Positions 9,297 to 16,722 of a DNA stretch of 64,000 nucleotides are shown here, in pieces. The notes beneath the pieces were generated by a model. The model was not told the origin of the DNA, made no database searches, and was given only the letters and a program-made list of their open reading frames with translations. The stretch comes from Sphingopyxis sp. OPL5 (GTDB lineage: Bacteria; Pseudomonadota; Alphaproteobacteria; Sphingomonadales; Sphingomonadaceae), in contig NZ_CP060725.1 in assembly GCF_003797775.2 (NCBI RefSeq), positions 248,001-312,000 of the forward strand, given 5' to 3'. Every line of letters starts with the position of its first letter. Position 1 is the stretch's first letter. The position numbers and the translations under genes were made by a program.

Positions 9297-9773
9297 TCAG
9301 TCCTTTCGATTGTCACAATTCAGGGAAGGTGAAGGCCGCTCTATTAGGCGTGCGCCCGCTTCCCTGATTTGAACGTCGATCGCGGGCATGATCGCACCGA
9401 TGTCAGCATGGCGCGCCCGGCGGTACATCATCGTCCCGCACGTCTCGCAAAGCGCCGTCAGGTCGCCCGTCGCGGCATTGCGTGCGAAATACTCGACCAT
9501 GCCGAGCGCGGGGCCGCGGGGTTCGCGGCACTTCAGACAATAGATCGTGCCGGGCGGGCAAGGACGCTTCCCGGCCTTTCGCTGACATTCCAGAAAGGCG
9601 CGCAGCTCGTGCCCCAGGATCAGCACCGGCCGCCCGCCATCGACGATAGGCAGGCCCTTTTTGATCCAGCCGCGCACGCTGTTCTTATGGACACCGAGCG
9701 CGCGGGCCGCTTCGTCCGCACTGTAGGCCCGGTGGATTTTGATCAGGCGCGGATTGATCCGCCGGGCGGGCAC
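9297..9773 (-). CDS. Helix-turn-helix / zinc-ribbon protein of the mobile element
   Basis: A 158-residue protein. Residues about 18-62 form a MerR-like helix-turn-helix (SADEAARALGVHKNSVRGWIK), as in DNA-binding excisionase-type proteins. Two CxxC pairs (CLKC 79-82 and CETC 109-112) suggest a zinc ribbon. It lies 4 bases after the AlpA-like gene and 6 bases before Int1, so it is probably translated with them. It may regulate or assist Int1. The DNA-binding call is good; its exact role is inferred from position. Confidence 0.7.
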   Translation of the reverse strand: MPARRINPRLIKIHRAYSADEAARALGVHKNSVRGWIKKGLPIVDGGRPVLILGHELRAFLECQRKAGKRPCPPGTIYCLKCREPRGPALGMVEYFARNAATGDLTALCETCGTMMYRRARHADIGAIMPAIDVQIREAGARLIERPSPSLNCDNRKD

Positions 9774-9777
9774 GGCC

Positions 9778-9945
9778 TTACGCCTCGCCCGACACCAGTT
9801 TCCGGATCGATTCCGCCCGGATCAGCGTGCGGCGACCGAGCTTGAATGCTTCGAGCCGCCCGTCTGCGATCATGGCATAGATCGACGTGCGCCCCATGCT
9901 CAGCACGCGGGCGGCTTCATTGATCGAATAGGCGAGGCGGTCCAT
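9778..9945 (-). CDS. AlpA-like / excisionase-family HTH protein
   Basis: A 55-residue protein, almost entirely a winged helix-turn-helix: SINEAARVLSMGRTSIYAMI followed by the wing GRLEAFKLGRRTLI. This is the HTH_17/excisionase family. The open frame extends upstream, but AGGAG lies about 8 bases before the ATG at 9945, so this start is preferred. It is first in the AlpA-HTH-Int1 unit. Proteins of this type activate or direct excision of integrated elements. Confidence 0.8.
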   Translation of the reverse strand: MDRLAYSINEAARVLSMGRTSIYAMIADGRLEAFKLGRRTLIRAESIRKLVSGEA

Positions 9946-10053
9946 TTGCTTTGCTCCTGCATTGAACGCTGGTGTTCCAGCGGATGCAGGGAAAGTCGCA
10001 GACGCAAAATTCGGCGGATAGTTCGGCGGGAATTTCGCGGGCACTTTGCCGCG

Positions 10054-10995
10054 TTATGGCTTAGGACCTCGCTTTCTTTCGCCGGTCAATGCACGGATGC
10101 GCTCCCGCGAAATGTGCTTATCGGGATATGCTACCCGAATGAGCGCGAGCAACTCGTCCTGCGTGAGGCTATCCCGTATCGTGGCGCGCTTCGTCCACCA
10201 TTTCTGCAACTCGGCTTCTGACAATGGCGGCTTATCGCCCTCTACCACTTCAGCCATTGCAACGGGTGCTACCGGAGCTTTGGTCGGCTTCGATTTCAAA
10301 GCCAGCTCGATGGCATCCGACAACGCCACGCGCTCGAAGGCAACGCCCCGTGCCTGCGCTTGGCAGTACTCGTCTAGGTCGGTCTCGCCCGGCCCCGCGA
10401 AGTTCCCTGACTTCCAGTTTAACACAGCGTCAGGATGGCTTGCGCTTGACGACCAAAACCAAGCCGGGATTAGATCGTCTTCGATCACTTCATCCAATGT
10501 AGAACCTAGCCGGTCTGCGTACTGCCACCTCAGCGTACGGCATCGCGATTCCAACAGCTGGTTGGCGCAACAGCGAATGATCGCGGCTAGCGCCCCGGTC
10601 GGTGTCACGGCAGCCTCGGCAGCCACAAGGTTCACCGCATCACCGCTATTGATCCACCGGCCAGACGTGATTTGCGCACCGGGGACGATAGCGTAAATGT
10701 CCGCCGCGAAGAATGAAACGCCGAAGGCCTTCACCTGATATTTCTGATCGATCCAAGTGCTGAAATCGCCCGTAACCCAATTCTGCTCCAGCGCAGCCTT
10801 CCCCTCAGCCCACCAAAACTCCGCGCCAATGTTTGCGTCCGAGTATTTTGTGTCGGGTAGGACTAGTATTTGGGCGCGAGCTTGAACCAGTCCCGCGTGC
10901 GCTCGCTTGCAGATCGTTCCACGCTGATCGGTGAACGGGGCGGCGCGCTGCATGAAGGCCAGCGCGTCTTTTGCCGAAATCCATTCTTCGTCCAT
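10054..10995 (-). CDS. Uncharacterised island protein (313 aa)
   Basis: No family is recognised. It begins MDEEWISAKDALAFMQ, like a sensor or HTH module (KDALAFM...DQRGTICKRAHAGLV). A middle part rich in Trp and aromatic residues follows, then a Lys/Pro-rich linker (about residues 235-255). The C-terminal segment (SEAELQKWW to ERKRGPKP) is basic and helical, possibly a nucleic-acid-binding tail. There is no signal peptide or membrane segment. It sits between the two integrase modules, transcribed in the same direction. Its position suggests an island-specific role; none is assigned. Confidence 0.6.
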   Translation of the reverse strand: MDEEWISAKDALAFMQRAAPFTDQRGTICKRAHAGLVQARAQILVLPDTKYSDANIGAEFWWAEGKAALEQNWVTGDFSTWIDQKYQVKAFGVSFFAADIYAIVPGAQITSGRWINSGDAVNLVAAEAAVTPTGALAAIIRCCANQLLESRCRTLRWQYADRLGSTLDEVIEDDLIPAWFWSSSASHPDAVLNWKSGNFAGPGETDLDEYCQAQARGVAFERVALSDAIELALKSKPTKAPVAPVAMAEVVEGDKPPLSEAELQKWWTKRATIRDSLTQDELLALIRVAYPDKHISRERIRALTGERKRGPKP

Positions 10996-11053
10996 TCACC
11001 GACAGTATTCGGCGATCGATCATAAACGCAAGCGGCAGAGTGCGAACAGGGCG

Positions 11054-12289
11054 CTACTCCCCTCCTGCCTTGGGTCTAATCGGAACCACGTCCGCCCCTT
11101 TTCGAAGCGTATCGAGATGGTCGCTCCACCATTGCGCCATCGCGACCCGCTCATCCCAATGCGCGCCGCGATGATAGGCAGCGCGCACCTTGTCGCGATC
11201 GCCATGCGCCAACGCGCGCTCGATCGCGTCCGGATGCCATTTGCCACTTTCGTTGAGCAAGGTGGACGCCATCGCGCGAAAGCCGTGCGCGGTCATTTCA
11301 TCGCTGGCATAGCCGAGCCGCCGCAAAGCCCCGTTGAGCGTGTTTTCGCTCATTGGCCGGGTGCGCGTGCGAACCGACGGAAACACATAGCCCGTAGTCC
11401 CGGTCGCCTCGTGAATTTGCCGAAAAATCGCCACCGCCTGCCGCGACAGCGGTACATGGTGTGGCTTACGCATTTTAGTACGACCGGCCGGGATAGCCCA
11501 GATAGCCGCCTCCAGATCGATTTCGCTCCAGTCTGCATGGCGAAGTTCGCCGGGGCGAACAAAAACATGGGGTGCGAGTTGCAGCGCCAACTTGGTAGCT
11601 CCGCTGCCGTCATAGTCGTCGATAGAGCGCAGCAGTTCGCCGACACGCTTCGCGTCCGTGATCGCGCCATAATGCCTGACGGTCGGCGAGGTAAGCGCCC
11701 CGCGCAGATCGCGCGTCGGGTCGGACGTCAGCCGCGCCGTCGCGATGGCATAGCGAAAGACGAGGCTCGCCAGTTGCAGGGTGCGGCGGGCGCTTTCCAG
11801 CTTTCCCCGCGCCTCAATCTTGCGCACCGCCGCTAGCACGTCGGCCGGTTCAATCTCTCCAATCGGCAATCGACCAATCGAAGCGTTGAGCCGCGTCAGC
11901 AGCGATTCAGTGCGAATGACCGTCGATTGCGCCCAACCCTTTTCGCCATCGCGCTGCCGCTTCGCGCAATATTCGGCGGCGATGGCAGCGAAGGTGTTAT
12001 CGATCGACAGCTTCGCTCTGATCTTCTCCCGCTGCTTTTCGCGCGCCGGATCGCCGCCGAGCGCGATTTGCTTGCGGGCCTCGTCCCGCCGCTTACGCGC
12101 TTCGCTCAAACTGACGTCGGGATAGCGCCCCAGTGACAGCTTGCGCTCCTTGCCATCGATTCGGAACTTAAGCCGCCAGAGCTTCCCGCCCGCTGGCGTC
12201 ACCAGCACAAAAAGGCCCCCAGAATCCGCCAGTTTATAGTCGCGCTCAGCGGGCTTCGCGTTGCGTATAGCCGTATCAGTGAGGGCCAT
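11054..12289 (-). CDS. P4-type tyrosine integrase beside tRNA-Gly (Int2)
   Basis: A 411-residue integrase starting MALTDTAIRNAKP, the usual N terminus of DUF4102/P4-type integrases (SLGRYPDVSLSEARKRRDEAR follows). Catalytic residues are visible: Arg in RPGELRHADW, HGFR, LAHGDRDKVRAAY with the Tyr nucleophile. It lies within 180 bases of the 3' end of tRNA-Gly, pointing away from it, the classical position for an island integrase targeting that tRNA. The frame is open 29 codons further upstream, but that part covers the GGCCCCCA repeats and lacks family similarity. The internal ATG at 12289 matches the family start, although the SD there is weak. Confidence 0.92.
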   Translation of the reverse strand: MALTDTAIRNAKPAERDYKLADSGGLFVLVTPAGGKLWRLKFRIDGKERKLSLGRYPDVSLSEARKRRDEARKQIALGGDPAREKQREKIRAKLSIDNTFAAIAAEYCAKRQRDGEKGWAQSTVIRTESLLTRLNASIGRLPIGEIEPADVLAAVRKIEARGKLESARRTLQLASLVFRYAIATARLTSDPTRDLRGALTSPTVRHYGAITDAKRVGELLRSIDDYDGSGATKLALQLAPHVFVRPGELRHADWSEIDLEAAIWAIPAGRTKMRKPHHVPLSRQAVAIFRQIHEATGTTGYVFPSVRTRTRPMSENTLNGALRRLGYASDEMTAHGFRAMASTLLNESGKWHPDAIERALAHGDRDKVRAAYHRGAHWDERVAMAQWWSDHLDTLRKGADVVPIRPKAGGE

Positions 12290-12291
12290 GT

Positions 12292-12352
12292 TGGGGGCCT
12301 TTTTATTCGCTGACAGGCTCGAAACCCAAAAGGCCCCCATAAAAGGCCCCCA
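12292..12352. repeat. GGCCCCCA repeats at the right island end
   Basis: Two direct copies of GGCCCCCA (12332-12339 and 12345-12352, 13 bases apart) and one inverted copy (TGGGGGCC at 12292-12299, just upstream of the Int2 start) lie between the integrase and the tRNA. They match the pair at the left end. Arm-type integrase-binding sites or an integrase operator are plausible. Confidence 0.5.
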
Positions 12353-12465
12353 GATTTTCCGGCTGCCAGCGTTCAATCGCGAACGCCCGCGACCAATTCA
12401 GGCGTCAAATATGGCAGATTTCTGGGGAAAGTCCAGACAATGGCGATCAACGATGTATGAGAAAT

Positions 12466-12483
12466 TGGAGCGGGTAGCGGGAA
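12466..12483 (+). other. Candidate right attachment site (tRNA-Gly 3' end)
   Basis: TGGAGCGGGTAGCGGGAA is the reverse complement of the tRNA's T-arm/acceptor end and matches 1270-1285 apart from two single-base gaps. Its position beside Int2 fits integrase-mediated insertion at the tRNA 3' end. Confidence 0.5.
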
Positions 12484-12539
12484 TCGAACCCGCCTAGCTA
12501 GCTTGGAAGGCTAGAGCATTACCACTATGCTATACCCGC
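12466..12539 (-). tRNA. tRNA-Gly(TCC)
   Basis: Reading the minus strand, GCGGGTA pairs with TACCCGC as acceptor stem, followed by discriminator T and an encoded CCA. The anticodon stem CTAGC/GCTAG holds the loop CTTCCAA, giving anticodon TCC. The T arm GCGGG-TTCGATT-CCCGC is intact. Its 3' end overlaps the candidate island attachment core, so the integration restored a complete tRNA. Confidence 0.96.
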
Positions 12540-12639
12540 TCACCAAGGCCGGCGGCGATTGCCATTTTGGTCCGCCTTCGTCAAGCGCCGCGTCAGGCGC
12601 GGCATTGAGAACATTTGGGCAACATGCTAGGCGGCGGAC

Positions 12640-13767
12640 GTGGAAGACGGCGACGATCAGGCTAGGGATGCCGCGGACACCCGGGTCCGCAAGATCATCC
12701 ATGTCGACATGGATGCCTTTTACGCGTCGGTCGAACAGCGCGACGACCCGGCCTTGCGCGGCAAGCCGGTGGCGGTCGGCGGCTCTTCGCGGCGCGGCGT
12801 CGTCGCGGCCGCGAGCTACGAAGCGCGCAAATTCGGGGTACGGTCAGCGATGCCGAGCGTCACCGCGAAACGCCAATGCCCGGGCCTCATCTTCGTGCCG
12901 CCGCGGTTCGAGGTGTATCGCGACATTTCGCACCAGATCCGTGCGATCTTCCGCGACTATGCCGACGAGGTCGAGCCGCTGTCGCTCGACGAGGCCTATC
13001 TCGACGTCAGCGCCGACAAGGCGGCGTTGGGCAGCGCGACCGCGACCGCGAAGCTGATCCGCCGTCGCATTCGTGAGGAAACCGGGCTCACCGCGTCGGC
13101 CGGCGTCTCGTACAACAAGTTCATCGCCAAGCTGGCGTCGGACCAGAACAAGCCCGACGGCATTACCGTGATCCCGCCGGGCAAGGGCGCGGCGTTCGTC
13201 CAGACGCTGTCGATCCGCCGCTTCCACGGCATCGGGCCGGTGACCGCGGCGAAGATGGAGGGGCTGGGCGTGTTTTCGGGCGCCGATCTCGCGGCGAAAG
13301 ACCCGATGTGGCTCGCGGAGAATTTCGGCAACAGCGCCGAATGGCTGTTCAACCTGGCGCGCGGCATCGACCATCGGCGGGTGAAGTCGAACCGGCCGCT
13401 GAAGTCGCTCGGCGGCGAAAGGACCTTTTTCAACGATCTGATCGGCGACACCGAAATCCGCGAGGCGCTCGCGCATGTGTGCAGCGTGGTGTGGGACCGT
13501 GCCGCCAAGAAAGGCGCGCGCGGGCGGACAGTGACGCTGAAGCTGCGCTACGCCGATTTCAGGACGATCACGCGCGCGAAGTCGGTGCCGGCGCCGATCC
13601 TCGACGGCGCGGCGCTGCTCGCAGCGGGCGAAGCGATTTTGGCGCCGCTGCTGCCGACCGAGCAGGGAATCCGGCTGCTGGGTCTGACCCTCAGCAAGTT
13701 CGAGGGAGAAGAGGATGAGGAGGACGGCGAAGCCAAAGCGCCTGCGGATTTGCTGAGCTTAATATAG
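12640..13767 (+). CDS. dinB: DNA polymerase IV (Y-family translesion polymerase)
   Basis: A 375-residue Y-family polymerase. IIHVDMDAFYASVEQRD (residues about 19-35) and PLSLDEAYLDVS (about 115-126) carry the catalytic acidic residues. GRARxxTLKLRY-like and FHGIGPVTAAKME segments match the little-finger and helix-hairpin-helix regions. It copies damaged templates with low fidelity during stress. Start is GTG at 12640; no better in-frame ATG precedes the conserved domain. It lies just outside the island, beyond the tRNA. Downstream is an AT-rich foreign-looking gene in convergent orientation, only 5 bases away. Confidence 0.95.
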   Translation: MEDGDDQARDAADTRVRKIIHVDMDAFYASVEQRDDPALRGKPVAVGGSSRRGVVAAASYEARKFGVRSAMPSVTAKRQCPGLIFVPPRFEVYRDISHQIRAIFRDYADEVEPLSLDEAYLDVSADKAALGSATATAKLIRRRIREETGLTASAGVSYNKFIAKLASDQNKPDGITVIPPGKGAAFVQTLSIRRFHGIGPVTAAKMEGLGVFSGADLAAKDPMWLAENFGNSAEWLFNLARGIDHRRVKSNRPLKSLGGERTFFNDLIGDTEIREALAHVCSVVWDRAAKKGARGRTVTLKLRYADFRTITRAKSVPAPILDGAALLAAGEAILAPLLPTEQGIRLLGLTLSKFEGEEDEEDGEAKAPADLLSLI

Positions 13768-13772
13768 CAAAT

Positions 13773-14888
13773 TTAGCTTATTCTTCTAAAGTATTTATAG
13801 AGCAAATCATCCATGATGACCCTGTCCTTGAATTCTTTTTCAAAAACACGATTCCTCCAATCATATTTGCTTCGGAATATTTTATACTTACATATCTGTA
13901 TTATTTCACAAACTGGATGGTAATATTGCTTGAAATCACCGTTTGATTCCAATTTCCTACGGTAAGGCAATTCCATATAATTGGCTGAAATTCGAAATTT
14001 CTTGTCGGCAATACCCTTCCTCACCCGCCACTCCTTGTCCTCGATCCATTCCTTATCGAGAGCAAGACCGGTCAGTCGTTCAATAAAATAGACCATCGAA
14101 AGAAGGGCGACGTTGCCCAAAAATGCGTTGCCCGTCCCTCCGATGTCGGAATGTATCCCGGGCATCCATATCTGTCGGAACGATTGCGTCCGCAGACTGG
14201 GATTCGGCGCCTCCTTTCCACCCCGCAGGACGCGCGACTTGGCCCCGGTCCAGAGCTTGTGCGTAAAATGAGGTCGATCCTCGTCGATCGCGATGATGTG
14301 GATACCGTGCCGACAGAGCGACGGAAGGTCATGATTGGAAAAACGAACAGGATTGAACACGGGCAGCTTTGATATGCCGCCCATCACAGCGTCAAAAATA
14401 CCGATAAACTCGACCTCCACCGTGGTCAGGTTGACCTTGTTGCTTAGTGACGCCCTTCCCTCGTTATGCTCCCAGGCATAGATGACCTCGGGAAGGAAGT
14501 GGATCTGGCGTGGGTCGAGCAGCCCGAATTCCGATATGATGCTCGCCAACGCCCGCACGGCCATCGCACCACGAGAAAAACCGAACAGATAAATTTTGTC
14601 CTTCGAGATTTTGGCATCAAAATTATAGTTCGCGCATATGTTTGTGTACTGATCGACGATCTGCGACATTATCGTGTTACCCGTCAGCAGGTCATAGGTA
14701 TTCCTGCTGTCAGGCTGGGACGATATTCCGGATCGGTAAAATACGACTTGCGGGCCTCCGCTCTTGGAACGGTCCAAAATCTGCAGCAGGCAAGCCAGTT
14801 CGAAAACGTTGGAATATGATCTGTTCGTGGCAGTATGGGCAGCACTGACCTTTGTACCGTCGATCAACGCGATAAGATGCTTGCCCAT
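13773..14888 (-). CDS. DUF2235 alpha/beta-hydrolase (Tle1-like)
   Basis: A 371-residue protein starting MGKHLIALIDGT. The DGT start, KIYLFGFSRGAMAVRAL with the nucleophile elbow GFSRG (Ser 105), the WMPGIHSDIGG segment and the FIGIFDAV stretch are the signature of DUF2235. This family includes the type VI phospholipase effectors Tle1, but also many proteins of unknown role. No type VI genes are nearby. GGAG lies 8 bases before the ATG at 14888; an ATG 54 bases upstream is possible. The gene is clearly more AT-rich than dinB and prfC, suggesting transfer. Hydrolase fold: confident. Phospholipase function: inference. Confidence 0.78.
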   Translation of the reverse strand: MGKHLIALIDGTKVSAAHTATNRSYSNVFELACLLQILDRSKSGGPQVVFYRSGISSQPDSRNTYDLLTGNTIMSQIVDQYTNICANYNFDAKISKDKIYLFGFSRGAMAVRALASIISEFGLLDPRQIHFLPEVIYAWEHNEGRASLSNKVNLTTVEVEFIGIFDAVMGGISKLPVFNPVRFSNHDLPSLCRHGIHIIAIDEDRPHFTHKLWTGAKSRVLRGGKEAPNPSLRTQSFRQIWMPGIHSDIGGTGNAFLGNVALLSMVYFIERLTGLALDKEWIEDKEWRVRKGIADKKFRISANYMELPYRRKLESNGDFKQYYHPVCEIIQICKYKIFRSKYDWRNRVFEKEFKDRVIMDDLLYKYFRRIS

Positions 14889-15037
14889 GCGGTCTGCTCC
14901 AAATCCAGAGTGCACAAAAGGCACCACTAGTCTGCGCATCATTCCGAAGATTAGTACCGTTCCCCAATCGGAAACATAGTCTCAGACCGATATACTTAGC
15001 AAGGCGCTGGATATTGGATGGCGAGTATCGGAGCGGC

Positions 15038-16636
15038 TTACTCTGCCAACGCGCCCAACCGCCGTTCCTTCGTCGCCGTAAAGCGGATGTCCGGATTGCG
15101 CTGGGTGATATAGCCCACCTCCCAGCCGTCCTTCGCCATGAACACCGGCGCGCCATCGCGGTCGGTGGCGCTGGCGCCGCGGTGTTCGGACTGGAACGCC
15201 TTGAGCTTCGCCGGATCGTCGCAGGCGATCCAGCGCGCGGTTTCCCAGGGCGACTGCTCGAGCTTCGCCTCGACCTTATATTCAGCGTCCAAGCGGCTGA
15301 TCAGCACCTCAAGCTGCAACTGGCCGACGACGCCGACGATCATGTTCGCACCGATTTCGGGATAGAAGACCTGGATGATCCCCTCCTCGGCCATGTCGTC
15401 GAGCGCCTTGCGTAATTTCTTGGTCTGGGTCGGATCGACGAGCGCGACGCGGCGCAGCAATTCGGGGGCGAAGTTCGGCAGCCCGGTGATCGTGATGTCG
15501 GTGCGTTCGGAGAGCGTATCGCCGACGCGCAGCGTGCCATGGTTCGGGATGCCGATGATGTCGCCGGGGAAAGCCTCCTCGGCCATTTCGCGGTCTTGTG
15601 CGAGGAACAGCATCGGGCGGCTGATCGCGATCGCCTTGCCCGTGCCGCCCTGCATCAGCCGCATGCCGCGCTCGAACTTGCCCGAACACAGTCGCATGAA
15701 CGCGATGCGGTCGCGGTGCGCGGGGTTCATATTCGCCTGCACCTTGAACACGAAGCCGGTGACGGCATCGTCGGCCGGATCGACCGGCGCCGGTTCGGCG
15801 GGCTGCGGCTGCGGTCCCGGCGCGTGGTTGGCGAGCGCCGACAGCAGGTCGATGATGCCGAATTCCTTGAGCGCCGATCCGAAATAGACCGGAGCCAAGT
15901 CACCGTTGCGGTATGCCGCAACGTCGAAGGGCGCGTAGCAGGCCGATGCCAACTCGGTTTCTTCCTTGAGCAGCGCGAGCGCGCGCTCCGAAAGCTCCGC
16001 TGCCAGCGCCGGGTCGTCCAGCCCCGCAACCTTGGCGCGGTGACCTTCATACATCCGCGACGCGTCGCCACCCAGCTTCATGATCGCGGGATCGACCAAA
16101 TCGTAAATCCCCTCGAACTGTCCGCCCATCCCGGCCGGCCAGTTCATCGGGCACACGTCGAGCGCCAGCCGCTCGGCGATCTCGTCGAGCAGCTCGAACG
16201 GCGGCAGGCCCTCGCGGTCGACCTTGTTGATGAAGGCGATGATCGGCACCGAACGCAGCCGGCACACCTCGAACAGCTTCAGCGTCTGCGGTTCGATGCC
16301 CTTTGCGGCGTCGATCACCATCACCGCGCTGTCGACCGCGGTCAGCGTGCGATAGGTATCCTCGCTGAAATCCTCGTGCCCCGGGGTGTCGAGCAGGTTG
16401 AAGATCAGCCCCGCATGTTCGAAGGTCATCACCGACGAGGTCACCGAAATGCCGCGCTGCTGTTCGATCTTCATCCAGTCGGAGCGCGCGCGCCGCGCCT
16501 GCCCGCGCGCCTTGACCTCGCCCGCGATATGGATCGCGCCGCCGGCGACGAGCAATTTCTCGGTCAGCGTCGTCTTGCCCGCGTCGGGGTGCGAGATGAT
16601 GGCGAAGGTGCGGCGGTCGGGATGCGGAGCGATCAT
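15038..16636 (-). CDS. prfC: Peptide chain release factor 3
   Basis: A 532-residue translational GTPase. G1 is SHPDAGKTT, QQRGISVTSS gives the switch I region, DTPGHEDFSEDTYR is G3, and NKVDREG is G4. The C-terminal domains (VGVVGQLQLEVLISRLDAEY, KAFQSEHRG) match RF3 rather than EF-G. RF3 removes RF1/RF2 from the ribosome after peptide release. The frame is open 30 codons upstream, but the conserved N terminus (PHPDRRTFAIISHPDAGKTT) begins just after the ATG at 16636. Flanked on both sides by AT-rich orphan genes. Confidence 0.96.
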   Translation of the reverse strand: MIAPHPDRRTFAIISHPDAGKTTLTEKLLVAGGAIHIAGEVKARGQARRARSDWMKIEQQRGISVTSSVMTFEHAGLIFNLLDTPGHEDFSEDTYRTLTAVDSAVMVIDAAKGIEPQTLKLFEVCRLRSVPIIAFINKVDREGLPPFELLDEIAERLALDVCPMNWPAGMGGQFEGIYDLVDPAIMKLGGDASRMYEGHRAKVAGLDDPALAAELSERALALLKEETELASACYAPFDVAAYRNGDLAPVYFGSALKEFGIIDLLSALANHAPGPQPQPAEPAPVDPADDAVTGFVFKVQANMNPAHRDRIAFMRLCSGKFERGMRLMQGGTGKAIAISRPMLFLAQDREMAEEAFPGDIIGIPNHGTLRVGDTLSERTDITITGLPNFAPELLRRVALVDPTQTKKLRKALDDMAEEGIIQVFYPEIGANMIVGVVGQLQLEVLISRLDAEYKVEAKLEQSPWETARWIACDDPAKLKAFQSEHRGASATDRDGAPVFMAKDGWEVGYITQRNPDIRFTATKERRLGALAE

Positions 16637-16722
16637 GGCGGCGGCGGTTAGCAGGTGCGGCAGAGCGTGGGAAGAGAAGACGTCAAGCTCGAAGCTCCGC
16701 GCAACCCCCTGAAAACCCGATA

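Larger units (their letters stand above)
1270..12483. mobile_element. Genomic island integrated at tRNA-Gly(TCC)
   Basis: The span is bounded on the right by the 3' end of a tRNA-Gly gene and on the left by an imperfect copy of that 3' end (TGGACGGTAGCGGGAA against TGGAGCGGGTAGCGGGAA, every left base present with two single-base gaps). A P4-type integrase lies directly beside the tRNA 3' end, the usual island arrangement. All genes inside are on the minus strand: Int2, an orphan ORF, AlpA-like, HTH, Int1, a broken ORF, Mod, Res and a DUF262 nuclease. Parts are clearly richer in A+T than the flanks. The left boundary is the less certain one. Confidence 0.7.

Noticed and set aside
12290..12376. 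Upstream extension of the integrase
   Set aside because: This part covers the repeats and lacks the family's N terminus, which begins MALTDTAI at 12289.
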